Notes: generated by a model not told the origin, from the sequence alone. Shown: positions 11,100-23,749, numbered from the stretch's first letter. The stretch: DNA of 64,000 nt from Thalassia testudinum (GCA_037157565.1 JAZHRO010000036.1:20882501-20946500), one strand, 5' to 3'. A program made the numbers and translations.

Positions 11100-12610
11100 T
11101 GATATTTCCATAATTATTTATGTAATAATGGCAACTAATGTTGGTCTGAGGATAATTTGGGTTAGATTGCATTTAGTTAGGTCAGATTAGGTATTTTAGG
11201 TGATTTTGTAAATAATGAATACTTTTGGGCTTTTTTGCAATTTTCTTGCAATTACATCTCATACCATGATGTGTCTATTTTTATATATGCAAGTACAAAA
11301 TATTAGGTTTTTGGAGCAAAGCTGAATGGACTTTCTAATTTGATCTTACTTGAAAGGTGGCTAAGTCTAGTTGGTGCAACCAAAATCCTAAATTATTTAG
11401 AAGCCTAATTGTCTTTAGCCTAACACCTAGCTCCATAGCCAAATAACCTCCTACGCCCATGCATCCTATTCACCCACTAACCCATGCAACCAAATCCTAC
11501 ATACTTCCCATGCAAACACTCGACCAACGTCCTTACTCCATGCAACATAAATTCCACGTAGCCTTTCCCATACCCCTCCCAACTACACAAACGTTGCCCA
11601 AGCAAAACCCAAACCCTCACAATGCAATCCCACTCCACCACACAATAATGCATGCATTACCCACTACAACTCAAGTACACCACCCAACAAAACAAACTCC
11701 ACCCAACGTAACACCTCTATCCCTTCCACAAAAGTTGCCCTCTACGTAACCTCTTTTATCCACCAAAAATCCCCTTTATCCCATGCAACAAACCCTTCAC
11801 CAAACCAATACCACTTACGGATCCTATCTCTCCACCAAACTCATCCCTTCCACCCAATTATTTAATTACCAATCCCTATTATTTAATCTAGATCTTTGAC
11901 TTGCTTCCAACAAAAATCTAACCTATCCTATCGCTTAGCCTTTAATCCTAACCCTTGATCCTAGCCTATTAATCCTAGTCATCCAACATAGTTATCCTAG
12001 GTAACCTAAACCAACCAATAGGAATCCTCCCTATATCCTCTAAATACACCTAGCCACCCTCGTTGGAACCATCTCTCCTATTTAGAATTCCTTTCTACTT
12101 CCGAAAAGATCCATCAACTAGAACTAGTTGTCTACTTCATCTTCCTCCCTTCGATGATCTCTATGGGTGCACCTTCGCATCCACTTCTATGCTGTCGCTT
12201 TGGAATTTGCCTTCGAAGACCTTACTCTACATTTCTCTTAGTCTAGTTCTAGTTATAGTTAGTTTATTCCAGTTGTAATTTCCTCTTTAAAGAAGCACTC
12301 TACTAGTTCCATATGTGCAAAACTTTTAATATATTCAATAAATTTCTAGTAGTTACTTTTCAACTTATCGTCAAGTAGCAGGCTTCTTAGTTCTAGTATT
12401 TAATTAAGTTACATATCATTCTCCTTGATATTCAATCTGCTTAGTTTTAGATCTAGTTCGGAAAAGTGATTTTTAATCTATTTGCCTCACAGCGAATCAC
12501 TCGGACTCCATTTTGAAAACATCAACTTTGTATTTTTCAAGTTCGATTGAAATAAATTTAAGAGTTTCTAACGCAATTATACTACGATGAAAGTGTATTT
12601 TATGCAATCA
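11100..12610 (+). repeat. Elt2 LTR (about 1.5 kb)
   Basis: Begins TGATATTT after the PPT. A pyrimidine/A-rich block with many CCCATGCA words spans 11450-11860. U5 carries TATACTACGA at 12578-12587, a shortened version of the tRNA-Asp complementary box. The end is placed at TGCA 12606 or ATCA 12610. No target duplication was found. Confidence 0.6.
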
Positions 12611-13365
12611 CATCCGCACTTAGAACAACTTTGTATATTGACATGGAATATAGATATGGAGCAAGCACCGAGGGGGAACATGTTGTCATCACTTCCTAAA
12701 AGGAGAGTTCTCTCCTTCTCTGTGGTATGGACTCATCTAATCAAAACTGTTTCAGGTTTCATTTTAAGTTAAACAAGGGGAATTATTCATTTATGTGTTT
12801 TTGGACTTTTTGTATTTTGTTGGCTTGTGTGTGTGAAAATTTGATGCTTGAATTTCAAAAGAAATTCAAATTTCTAGACTAAGAACAAAGTCAAGTACTA
12901 TACAAACTGTTAGACAAAATTAGGGACAATTGGTTTCTTCAAGTGTCCAGAAGTATTTCTTTAGGAAATATACTGATCAAATGTAGATGTCTAGACCTGA
13001 AAACTCTAAAAAATGGATCCTTGGATTTGTCTTCAAGTTTGTTTAAGATTAAATGCCACGTGTACCTTTTTGAAATAAAGTTACAACCATAATCCCAAGT
13101 TTTGAAGGTCCTCAAAAATGTTTTTGAATATATTATTTTCATGGGGTTCTGAAAATGCGTGGAAAAGTGACTACAAAATTTTTGTGTTTTTAGGTTTTGA
13201 AAATCCTGAAATGACCGTCAAAAATTAAACTGTCCCCCCGTGCTTAAGATATGCAATGTCCTCATGCATAAGGAAGGAGAAAGATATCACCTGAGTGAGA
13301 AAAGGTCAAAATTAGGATTGGCATAACCTATAAAGAAAAAAAATAGGTCTAATGCTAGGATTAAA
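12611..13365 (-). mobile_element. Elt3a: minus-strand 3' tail fragment
   Basis: Aligns with Elt4 internal sequence 16020-16700 in the same orientation. On the minus strand it carries hairpin B with loop AGGA (about 13251-13275, one bulged base) followed by the G tract (complement at about 13235-13240). No coding sequence and no LTR. Confidence 0.6.
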
Positions 13366-13932
13366 TAGTCCCCCCACTAATAGGTTCAACAGAAGTAGCC
13401 TAAAAGACAAGTCAATGCATTAGTGCTAGGATAAAGTGCTTAATTTTCTTAATCTTTTTAAACCAGCAAGTGAGAAGATGAGTCATGTATTTATCACTCC
13501 CCCAACTTAATAATTTGGTTTCAAAACCCCTTTCAAGGACTTAAGAAACAAATTCTTATTTATGTAAATACTTAAGATAATTAACTTGAAAATGACTTCA
13601 AGAGTCTAGGTAAAATGATTTTAACTATACTTTTCTTCAAACTGATAAATTGCTAATGTCAAGAAATTTTACTCTTTCCTAACTCAAAACACCAATTTTT
13701 ATTCTCTTGTTTTATTCTTTTATTTTACGATAAAGCATGAAAAGAAAACACATACAACTGACAATACTTTAATTAAGACCTGCAATGTCCACCCCCACAT
13801 GCCTATCTATTACAATGTGCTCAATGGAATGAATATAATTAAAATAAATAAAGAAATGATAATCAAGAGAAGGGGATATCACCTGACTATTTCTTTTCAT
13901 TTTGGGTTAGCTAAAAAATTTCAAGAGGAGAG
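13366..13932 (-). mobile_element. Elt3b: minus-strand 3' tail fragment of the Elt6/Elt7 family
   Basis: 13480-13900 aligns with Elt7 39230-39560 and Elt6 61797-62160, including the internal G tract (complement CACCCCCACATGCC near 13790) and a decayed hairpin B. No coding sequence. Truncated on both sides. Confidence 0.55.
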
Positions 13933-15388
13933 TGTGGTGTGCACTACAACTATATGAGATGAAAAACACACTAAATTAAAAGATGAACTTGGAAGGCAAA
14001 TATGAACTTGTATTACTAGCAACTAAAAAAATTGTAGTGGAATTCTTGTTACATGAAACAAACTAGTTAATGCAAGAATTTTAAAGATAAAGAACAAGAA
14101 GAGAGGATCCTTTGGTTGAAGTTTGGATGATCCTTACTCCAAGTGGAGTTGCCCCGCCCTTGAAAAGGATTTTTCTAGTTTCTTCTTGAAGTAGTCCTCC
14201 TCCAAGCAATCCTCTAAGGTGGGTGTCAACCACCTTCAAGGTTCCTCCTCTACCTGGTTGCCTCCTTTATGTAGAAGATCTCCTTTGCATGGCACAAGGG
14301 AGAGGAAGGATAGGAAGAAGACACCAAGGCGGTGGGTAGGTTGCCCCCTTGATCTTCTTCTCTTCTTCTTCCTTCACATGAATGGTAATTTCTATGGTGG
14401 AACTAATCTAATGGAATGGAGATGATCATATGGTGGTGGTTAAGGGGGTATTTATAGGAAGGGAGAAGGGTGGTTGGCATGGGATATAGTGGAGGGATAG
14501 GATTGATTTTTGTGGGTAGTTGGTGATCCTATGGCTAAGAAAGGTTGGCACCAACCCAAGGGTTACATAGGTGGTAGTTATGGGTGGTTGCTATCCTTGG
14601 TGACCTTTGGTTTTGGCACCAAAATGGGTCTTCTAGAAGGGGTCCAAGGTGGCGCCATGTTTGGATGGATGGGATGTTTCTAGGTGTTGGATGGAGGGCT
14701 GAGATGGAAGGCTATTTGGCACCAAGATGGAGGTGGGTGGGTCTGGTCTTCCCAGAGATTACCTAGCTAGCTAGAGTAGCTAGCTTAGGTCAAGTAGCTT
14801 AGCTCAATCGAGCTGAGCTGAGTTAAGTTTGCGGGAGCTGGACTTGAGCTAGCCTGAGTTGGTTGGGGTAATCCTTAGCTAACTAGGTCTAGCTAGTTGA
14901 TGGCAGTAGCTAGTGCTAGTAGGTTGAGCTTTTAGTGAACTATTCTGAGCTGGAGAAGCTAGAATGGGGCTAGAATAAAATGTCTTAAGCTAGTTTGAGT
15001 TGCCATCCAACTAAGGTGAGCAAAATGGAGCTAAGGTGAATTAGTTGGAGCTACCATTTAGTTGAGATGAGCTGAATGGAGCTCGAGATGAGTTGATCCA
15101 GCTAGAATGAGCTAGGATCTAGCTAGGATGAGTAGGATCCAGCTAAGACCCGCTTGATAGGTGCTTCTCCTTCATCTTCTACCTTCTTGAGTGCTAAGGT
15201 ATGTGGGATCTGACTTTTTGCCTATCCCTAACACTCAGATAAACACATCAAAATTACAAATAAAATGAAATGCATGCCTAACCTAGGTGAATGCCTAAAT
15301 GCAGCCTGAAACCTCATTTGCAGAGTTAAAACTCTAAGGGCTAGATCTATTTTAGGGCATTAGAATGATGATAAACTAGAGTTTATCA
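13933..15388 (-). repeat. Elt4 3' LTR
   Basis: On the plus strand it ends in a perfect 9-bp inverted repeat TGATAAACT-AG-AGTTTATCA (15369-15388), which is the 5' start of the LTR on the minus strand. A TATA box (TATAAATA, minus strand) lies at 14449-14456. 14800-15150 is rich in AGCTAG/GAGCT words. The segment 14386-14625 is an uninterrupted version of the sequence that Elt5 disrupts. Confidence 0.75.
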
Positions 15389-16733
15389 CACCCCTATGCA
15401 TATCTTTTGCTAGTCTCTTACCAAAACTATTTTCATAAAATGAATTTTTGGAAAAGACTAATATTTTTTACTTTTGAGGAGAAGATTACAGAACCTTGGT
15501 TGAGTGAAAAACATGAAAGGTATAGGATTTATTAAGGATAAAATATCAGGATTCAATTTTAGATCACAAAATTAGATGAAACTGGATCAATATTTCCTTC
15601 AAAAACTCACAAATTAACTCCTTGTTAATTCAAATGAACCGAAATTATTTTGTAGTTAGGATATTTTTGGCTCTTGAATCCAAATTGCAACTTGCATAAT
15701 CCTTTAAACCCTTGTGTCGGTGCTTTGTGAAAGCCAACATTTATAAGGTCGTGTTTTCAAAACTCTAATTTTTTTTTTTTTTGTCTCCCCTATGCTTACT
15801 CTTAGCTTAGTCCTACAACAGATGTATTAGGATCATCATTCCTGTTGCCAATCCTTGAGGGGGCTCTGGTGCCAACACTTTAGATAGTACTGTCTAAGAC
15901 ACCACCCAGAAGCTCGCAACCCCAAAACACAATGCGGTGTAAAGGGACGCTTCAAGTGAATTCAAGCTCTTACTCCAATGTTATAGGTAGAGCACATTCC
16001 AAGACACTTGAGCTATAAAATGCTCCTTAATGTTTCATCTAAAGATATGAAATATAGATATAGAGTAGGGTCGAGGCGGTAATATCTTGACATCGCATCC
16101 TTAAAGGAGGCATTTTCCTCATTCTCAGTGGTGGGAACTCAAACTAATCAACTGCTTCATATTTCACTAAGACTAAATAAGGGGATTTTCTAATTTTCTA
16201 AATGATTTTTAGGCGTTGACCTTGTGTGTGAATTTTGACGCAAGAATTTTGCAAGAGGCACAAGTTTTTGCGCCAGAAACTAAGCCAAGTAATTTCCATG
16301 TCACAAAAAGAGATAAAGTCACCTGAATCGTCACTAGTTCAGGTGGAATTTAAGGAAAGATACTTGATTTAGTCTAAAAATAGACTTAGAGATTCTGATA
16401 ATCAGATCTGTATACTAGTCCCTAGTTTGTTAAAGATTAAATCCCATTGTACCTTGAATTGATTCTTCAGCCTTAATCCCGACTTTCAAAAATTTTCCCC
16501 AAAGAGTTTTATGATTTTTAGATTATATAAATGCATGCAAAAGAAAAATAGCATATTTTATGGTTTTGAAAATCCTAAATCGATCATCAAAATTTAGAAA
16601 CACCCCGCAATATTTATGATATACATTGTCCTCATGCATTAGGAGGGAAAAGAGATCACCTTAGTGAAAAGTGGCTGGGTTCAGGATAGGCAAAACTTGG
16701 GATAAGAAAGATAAAAGAAAAATAGTGAAAATT
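15389..16733 (-). other. Elt4 PPT and 3' tail
   Basis: Minus strand begins with the PPT (GCATAGGGGTG, complement at 15389-15399) and a decayed pre-PPT hairpin (15405-15426). A decayed version of the CCATGG repeat unit is near 15835-15870. The internal G tract complement is weak at about 16602. No gene. Confidence 0.6.
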
Positions 16734-16749
16734 ATGGGTTACTTCCCAT
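16734..16749 (-). promoter_or_regulatory. Hairpin A of Elt4
   Basis: Read on the minus strand: stem ATGGG/CCCAT, loop AAGTAA. Same place and lead-in as the plus-strand copies, with different but still paired stem bases. Confidence 0.7.
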
Positions 16750-16771
16750 CCAGTGCTATCTTTTACGCCAT

Positions 16772-17680
16772 TTAGCCAGGCGTGAAGCGATACATGGAAG
16801 ACGGATTATCATGTAAGTAATTGGACATGTGAATGGCCTCAAGAAATATGTCTTCCTTAGGATCCCTTAAAAGATGAGTAGAAGAAATTTGGGGTTCAAA
16901 ATAAGATGGAATAATGGAAGGATGACCCAAGTCTAGCCAAGGTTTGAGTTTATGATGAAAGCCATACTTGGGCAGGTCTGGTGGTAGGTCCAATGGAGAG
17001 GGAGGTGGAGAAAAATCAATACGATGCAGGGTAGGTGAATTTAGTGCATATGTTTTTGGTGAGAAATTAGTAAGATTAGAAGAGTAAAAGTCAAACCCTA
17101 ATTGATCCGAAATGTCTTTGATCCCATTATCATAATTAGAATATGAATTAGTGAAATATGGTACAATGGTGGTCAAAGTAGAGCAAGAGTGGATCAACAT
17201 AGAATCCTCAATTACTGCTTGCATTTTATCATCAGAGTCCTCAAAAAATTCATGATCAATGGACTTCTTAGAAGCTTTGAAAATATCTAAAGAGATAGTC
17301 TGGTCACCGCAAGTTATATCCATTTTTCCGAAATAACAATTGGTATTAGCTTCTGCTGTAGCCAGAAAAGGTCTTCCAAGGATAATAGGGGCATTTTTTA
17401 GTGTCTCAGGTACCTCTATGTCAATGACTAGAAAATCAATCGAAACTAAACATTTTCGGACCTTGACAATAATATCCTCAACAACTCTCCATGGTTTAAT
17501 GGTAGATCGGTCTGTGTAATTGAACCTCAATGGGTTTTAATTCATCTAATTGAAATTCCTTGAATAATACCGTAGGGATGAGATTAATAGAGGCACCTAA
17601 GTTAAGAAGGGCACGATCGAAGGTGGTGTCATTTATGACAACCAAAATGAGTGGTGCACCCAGGTCCTTTTTCTTGAGAA
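16772..17680 (-). pseudogene. Elt4 retropepsin remnant plus unknown C-terminal extension
   Basis: The minus strand encodes an Athila-type aspartic protease: the motif that should be DLGAS reads NLGAS (near 17585-17610), so the catalytic Asp is replaced by Asn. A one-base shift near 17520 separates this from the long frame 17530-16772, which holds VEDIIVKVR and the second protease block APIILGRPFLATAEAN (about residues 45-60). After the protease come about 160 residues (rich in Ser, Pro, Tyr) with no match to reverse transcriptase, ending TPG and a stop directly before the 3' tail. The frame is open over 252 codons despite the shift, unlike the stop-ridden gag upstream. Confidence 0.65.
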
Positions 17681-19560
17681 GCGGCTTGCTCTATACAACT
17701 AAGCTTACTATCTCGGAAAGGACCACCCATCCTAGATTCTTGGCCCTTTGCTTTGGAGTACACATTTCTTTCAAAAATTTAGTGTAGGTAGGGATGTACT
17801 TGATGGCATTTAGGTGGGCGATGTTTTTCTCGACTTGCCCAAATAAGTGCATCAGATTTTGGTGAGAGGGCTCTAATTTCTTTTTCTTAGGAGGATTGGA
17901 TTGCTATGCTTGAGGGTAAGGAATGGGATTGGAATCTTATGATTTTTAGGTGTCTTCTTCTACCTGAGTTAGGGGATGAGAGTTAATTTGCATAGGAATA
18001 ATGTGGTTTTCATCTGGTTGCTGTGAAGGCCTAGGATCAGTTGTGGTTTTCCCACTCCTTAGTGTAACTGCATTCGCAGTTTGGTTATTCCTGGGAGGAG
18101 GTTGGGAGGCCTATTGTTGATAGAAATCGGGTTAGTGGTAAGGTATCGAGTTAATGGGAGGCTGATTAGAGTGGTTCTGATTTTGATATTCGCCTGTATA
18201 TTGGTTTCTTTGAGTGACAGGGATGGGTATGGATTGGGATGCTAAATGTCCTACAGGTCTCTAGGTCAAAGTAACCCCAACTTGATTATGGAGATTGTTG
18301 ATAACATGGGTTACTTTCGACATTTTGCTTTGCATTTCCTACAGGGTTTCCATCATTTGGGCATTGATGTCCTCTTGGGATGGCCCAAGATGATAGAAAG
18401 TCTGATTTGAACCATACCCTCCAAATGGGTTTTGTTTTTGGAAAGGAACAGGATTGGTGCAGGAGTGAGTTGGGTAATTCCTCTATTCCTCCCATTAGAG
18501 GAATTTTTAAATTACTCCTGGAGGGCGGAGATATTTTTTGTGGGGTTGGGATTTGGATATGTGTAGGACCCTGGTAAACCATAAAAAGCCTCAAAATATT
18601 GATTATACTCAGCAGGGGAAGTATTTAGATTATGTACATTTTCTCTCTTGAGGATGTCAGGTGGGGTTAGATGCAGAGCCTGTGGAGCTTGGGTTGGTGT
18701 AGTAAGTCATTCCTCCATTTTCTTTTGATTTAATTGCACCCGATCGAGTCATTGGGCAATCATTTAGAGATAATCTTGGGTAATGGGAATAGATTAAGTG
18801 CCTATCTCATGAACATCGAATTGCGGGTTTGAAGTTCTACTAAAGGTGTTCATGGATGCATGATTAAAGGAGCTTTCACTCATTTCCTCAAATAAATCAT
18901 AGGCGCTTTCGGCATCCTTATTTAAGAAGTTGTTGCTGCAAGAGGCATCGATGAAACATTGAAGTTGATCTTCTAATCTATGGTAGAAGATCTACACGAG
19001 CTTCCATAAGGGAACCTCGTGGTGTGGCCAACTTCTCGAAAGATCTTGGAATCATTACCAAGCATCATGTAGAGTCTCGCCCAATTTTGTTAGAAGGTCA
19101 TAATAGACATTCTCAGGGAATTAGTACGACCTATCTGAAAGAATTTCTTTAGGAAGGCACTTTTGAGCTAAGGCCATGTGGTAATAGGTCAACCGATGAT
19201 TCTAAAACAATAAGCAGTCTTATCCTTGAGAGATAATGGGAATAGTCGCATCAGCCAAAGATCTTCTTGCACGTTGTGAGAGTGGGCTGTTTGTGCGAGG
19301 AGAGTGAGCTCCTAAAGGTGGCTGAACGGGTCTTCCCTAGGAAGGCTATGGAAGTGCTTAAGTAGGTTTAAAACTGTCGATTTGATCTCAAAGTCCCCTT
19401 CTAGAATTACCACCCCTAGTCTGTCCTCATAATTGGAAGGATCGTAAAAATCCTTAAGAGGAATGCAGGCTACTGATGGGGTGGTAGGTTTTTCCATTGG
19501 TTGGCTAGGTTTGTTATAGTCCTAGTCAACTGTTGTTGAATAGCTTGTAGTTGAGCCAGC
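17681..19560 (-). pseudogene. Elt4 gag remnant
   Basis: Minus-strand frames, interrupted many times, encode Athila gag pieces: the start of the gag core (EGDFEIKSTVLNLLKHFHSL, 19312-19497), the long helical region around 19000-19300, and the Asn/Gln/Pro-rich C-terminal region at 17900-18600. It reads into the protease remnant as in Elt5. Decayed and not translatable as a whole. Confidence 0.6.
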
Positions 19561-21741
19561 TGCTTAGCCATCATGGAGAAGGGATTAGGCAGGGGGCTTG
19601 TTGTTGTTGTTATGGCATCCTAAGAATAGGTAGCTCTAGGGCGAGTAAACAGACGACGGTGAAATCAGCATGTGGGTCAGATTGTGGGTTATGGACGGCT
19701 TGAGATGTGGATGTGGATGGGTTAATGGACCTATTTTGTTGGTTTTCCATTTTTTAAGAATACAGTTGAGAGGAAGAATGTAGAAAAAGAGGTCATTTAG
19801 TGAGTGGGGGGGGGTCGGGGGAATCAATTAGTCCCTCCAATTGTAGAGTTTGGGACCACTGCCCATGTATACAAAGGAAGAAACGGGAAGAAGAGGAGGG
19901 AGAGATGAGAACAATTGTGCAATCAAGCAAACAAAGTTCTACACCTAACCTTAAGGTTTACTCCTTAAAACCTAAGACTTGGGAACCAGAAAAGTAAGAA
20001 ACGACTAATTGATCCCCCTTTCCAAAATCAACCTAGCTAGACTAGAGAGGTGGCTTGGGCCCAAGCGTGTCCTGGGAAAATCACCAAGGGCTTGTGTAAA
20101 CTCATATCCGTCATTTGACTTCCCGCTTAGTCTGACGCCATGTTTAATTAAGGGGATTGGGATAATTAGAGGTAACTTAAATTTTAGATATCAAGCCTAA
20201 GATGAAATGAAGTCCTTAGTGGTTAAATGACTACCAATTTTAATTAGGTCTAGGAGCTTAAAGTGCACAAGAAATGTGTTGGGCATTGATTGGGATAATG
20301 GCTGATTATTTCTTTTTTTTTGTGCAAATTAAGTAGGAACTAGTGCCCATGCCAAATCAAAGGAGGTTTGCAAACAAGGACTTTTACTTTAAAATTTCAA
20401 ACAAGGTTTTGAAGTTCCATAAATAATACCAATCAAGTTATTTTTGGTGGACTTCAATTCCTTTAGAGTTGATGTGACTAAAAGAGAAATTAAAACCCTA
20501 ATGTAGAAATCATATGTACACAGTCCTAAAAATGAATCTCTTTTTGAAATCTTTAAGAGTGCTAATCCAAATAAGAAAACAACACCTCTAGTTGATGTAA
20601 AATAAAACAACGAATCCAAAAATTATTTTTTTGCCATTTTTAAAAATTTCTTAATATTTTTGTTGGAATTTTTCTTCTTACTAATTTCAAGGGTCATAAT
20701 TGATAGATTTGGGGAATTGATTCTACAAAAAACACAAATGGCCTCAAAATTTTTTGAGAATTTTATATGATGTACATAATTTTTCAAGGTTTCTAAAAAT
20801 ATAAATTTTGCCCAAATATGATGAGTATAAAAATTTATAAAATTCATGGATAGTAAGAAAATAGCAAGGAAACAAGGTCTAACCCCTATTCAATCCATGA
20901 ATTCTTTAATTTTTTGTATTTAGCTAAATTTCTTAAACATTGGAGTCATGGTTCTTGACTTAAAGGGGCTTCCTTGGATGAAATTTGGTGAATTTAAAAA
21001 GATCCTAAGTGCCCGAACTTGATTTTTGAAAATCAACATAGAAGTTTGGATTTTCAAAAATCAAACACCAATAAGGCAAAGGTGGTGAGAAAATGGTGCA
21101 AACAAGCAACAAAATGACTTTTAGGGTTCCACCACCCTTAATTTTTCTAGTTTCTTGATTTTTTTGATAATTTAAAGATTTTTTAAGAGATTTTTATTTT
21201 TGTAAAACGAGATACCCTGGGGTACTAACCTGAAGTATGTTGGAAGACAAGATCACTTGAAGTTTTCCACTCCAATTGAGTCTGAATCCCGCCCCCGCTC
21301 CTGATTCACATGAAATAAAAATAAATAAAATTTCATGAAGACCTAATAAAGCAAGAGGGAGATTAAATGTGTGACTAAGCCATGCCTCCTTAGCAAAAAG
21401 TGGTCGTGAAAATACACGATTTTGTAAAAAGCGCATTTTGTCGTTGAGATGCATATCTTTGCAATCAACTTTTAAAATTTGTAATACCTAGATAGTGGAG
21501 TATCTAGGGTAATCCAAGGAGGCCAAGTTGTTAATCACAAGAATTGATTCTCTCTCTAGCCTCTCAAATCTGCACTTGTCTTTTTGTGAATTTGATTTTT
21601 GTTGTTTTTAAGGTTTTGGAATCAATCGGGTATTTGATACGAAGTTGAACTACCTATCACTAAGCCTAAGTGACAAGAATGAAACCCTCTCTTCTAAGCT
21701 CACTCTAGGCAAGTGCACCTAGGGTAATTAGAAGAGGAGAG
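19561..21741 (-). other. Elt4 5' non-coding region
   Basis: No gene. AT-rich, with long runs of T and A at 20300-21200, and G-rich only at 19800-19815. No tRNA-Asp PBS was found next to 21742; a GTCGTTG word at about 21449 is the only trace of the U5 box. Either the 5' end is heavily decayed or another fragment is included. Confidence 0.45.
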
Positions 21742-22175
21742 TGTGCCCTGTGCTACAACTAGAAACTAGAAGAGATGAAAAACACACCAAATTAAAACAT
21801 GAACTTGGAAGGCAAATATGAACTTTTATTACTAGCAACTAGAAAAATTTTAGCGGAATGCTGGTTACATGAAACAAACTAGTTAATACAAGAATTTTAA
21901 AGATGAAAAACAAGGAGTGATCCTCTAGTTGAAGTCTGGATGGCCCTTGCTTCAAGTGCAGTTGCCCCGCACTTAAAAAGGGTTTTTAAGTAGTCCTCCA
22001 AGGTGGGTGTCAACGACCTTCAAGGTTCCTCTACTGCCTGGACATCCCTTCTATGTAGAAGATCTCCTCCTTGGCATCGAACAAGGGAGGGGAAGGATAG
22101 GAAGAAGCCACCAAGGGTGCAGGTAGGTTGCCCCCTTGATCTTCTTCTCTTCTTCTACTTCCTTTGCGTGAATGG
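21742..22175 (-). repeat. Elt4 5' LTR, first piece, cut by Elt5
   Basis: Aligns with 13933-14385. The last five bases AATGG (22171-22175) are the target duplicated by Elt5. Confidence 0.75.
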
Positions 22176-22997
22176 TGATGAGAACCTCATCATGAGCCAT
22201 AACTAGCTCATTTTGACCCAATACAAAGGATAAAAGCTCCTACATATCTCAAGGAAAGGCTTAACTCAGAGAATTCTGAGTTTGAGAAGAAAACCAGTCA
22301 TAAGGGGTAAAAGTGCAATTTTACCAGTATAATCTGCATACAGGGTAATTCTGGGCCCAAACACAGGTCAAAACAGCTTAATAAGAATAAAAGTGGGATG
22401 AGATGATCTAGCAAGGGCTACAGCACTTCCAAGGAACCAAATGATAATCTGTAACCCTAAAACGACCCACTTCAATTCACAAGGTTCGAGGCAAAGTAAA
22501 AATAGAATAAACCCTCTAAAATTCATAGAAAAATAATCTCTAGGGTTTAGAACCTTCAATTTGGCCTTTAGAACCCATTTTGACCTACATTGAGAACCAT
22601 GCCCAATTAATAACTTAATTTGGGTATTTACGCAAATTGACCAGTCAAACAAGGTTTAATATGAAAATGAAATTCACCATCAGATTCCTTAGGTCCTAAT
22701 TAGTCATGTATAAAAACTTGAGCCTAAGAAGAAACCTCCTTGACCGACTTTACACTTTGGTCCTCATATATTTACTCTTTGGCCCTCAACTTTTGAACCC
22801 TCGCATTTTAGCCCCTAACTCTCCTTCGTTCTTTGCAATCAGGTCCCTCCTGCAAAACCCTGCCAGCACCATGCTCCGGCGACCTTGCGCGGAGCATGGC
22901 GCCGCGCAGGGTGAGGTAGGGGACCTGGCAAGTAAACCGGGGGTGCCCTGCGTCGTCAGCCGTCGCAGGAGCACCCCCATGGTCATTGTAGCCCCCC

Positions 22998-23033
22998 ATA
23001 CCGGCCGTGCGAACGCACGGACGGTATGGGTTC
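22998..23033. promoter_or_regulatory. Palindrome upstream of the Elt5 TATA box
   Basis: Arms CCCATACCGGCCGTGCG and CGCACGGACGGTATGGG around a 2-base centre, 17 bp with one mismatch. It ends 68 bp before the TATA box. A second palindrome GGGAGAC/GTCTCCC follows at 23059-23077. In the 3' LTR copy one base of the arm has changed. Confidence 0.6.
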
Positions 23034-23100
23034 GTGTCCCGACCATTCTCCGGCGAGGGAGACACGTCGTCTCCCTCCGCCTTCCTCCCTGTTTCATCCC

Positions 23101-23108
23101 TATAAATA
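23101..23108 (+). promoter_or_regulatory. TATA box of Elt5 5' LTR
   Basis: TATAAATA followed by a C-rich stretch (CCCCCCGCTGCTCC), typical of a plant Pol II core promoter. Transcription would start around 23130 (inference). The same box is at 34065-34072 in the 3' LTR. Confidence 0.7.
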
Positions 23109-23354
23109 CCCCCCGCTGCTCCACCGACCAGGGCAGCCTGGATCTGACGGAGAAAACCCCCAGCTTTCTTCTCTTCTTCCTCCGGCAGACGCTCACCAGC
23201 TCCGGCGGCTTCCTCCCCCTCCACCTCTTCGCTCTGCCGCAATACCAGCACCAGAGACTTCCTCCCCTGTTCTTCCCGCGCCACGCCGCACCCAGCTGGC
23301 GCCTCTCCAGCCCTCTGCTCGCCGCCGCCCCTCTCCCTGAGCATCGTCTTCTCC

Positions 23355-23379
23355 GGCGACAGTCGACACGACTGTCGCC
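23355..23379 (+). promoter_or_regulatory. Perfect 11-bp hairpin in the Elt5 transcript leader
   Basis: Arms GGCGACAGTCG and CGACTGTCGCC, loop ACA, downstream of the expected start site and so in the RNA. Identical at 34319-34343. Confidence 0.6.
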
Positions 23380-23724
23380 CTGTTCCTCCCCCTTCGTCCC
23401 TGCAAGTAAGTTAGACCTACTCCCCGTCTTCTCCTCTTTCTTTCCCCGCTTTCAATTTAGTCAATTAAACCCTCGATCGCTCCTGTTCACCCTCACCCTC
23501 TCCGCCTCCGACCACCCTCCGGCGAGCCGCGCCCATCACCTCAGCGACCCACACGGCTCGCCGACCACCGCAGAACATCCGCTTCCTCACCCTGATCCTC
23601 TTCCGCCCCTCCACTTCCCACCAAACACCCTCTGCAGATCCACCGAACACACCCACTTCTTCGCTCACAGTTTGACCTAGGACGACCTGTTGGCTCCATC
23701 ACGCCCCCTGCAGACCCCCTGACC

Positions 23725-23749
23725 ACCTTCGCCGTGCCACGGCGAAGGT
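23725..23749 (+). promoter_or_regulatory. Perfect 12-bp palindrome in the Elt5 LTR
   Basis: Arms ACCTTCGCCGTG and CACGGCGAAGGT around one base. Identical in the 3' LTR at 34689-34713. Confidence 0.55.

Larger units (their letters stand above)
9074..12610 (+). mobile_element. Elt2: 3' tail and LTR of an Athila-like element
   Basis: Only the 3' end is present: the lead-in and hairpin A (9237-9256), hairpin B and internal G tract (9373-9414), a 1.6 kb non-coding tail, a decayed pre-PPT hairpin plus PPT (11062-11099) and an LTR (11100 to about 12610). No coding part is present next to it; the rest is missing or outside the window beyond Elt1. Confidence 0.7.

Noticed and set aside
15833..15875. 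Minus-strand tRNA-Asp PBS near GTTGCCAATCC...GGTGCCAAC
   Set aside because: Only GGTGCCA resembles a PBS end. The site lies in the 3' tail of Elt4 and aligns better with the CCATGG repeat region of Elt5.
22706..23680. 324-codon open frame (and the 303-codon minus-strand frame at 23699-24610), repeated at 33670 and 34663
   Set aside because: Both lie inside the Elt5 LTRs across the promoter. They are open because the LTR is GC-rich and recent, and they match no protein family.
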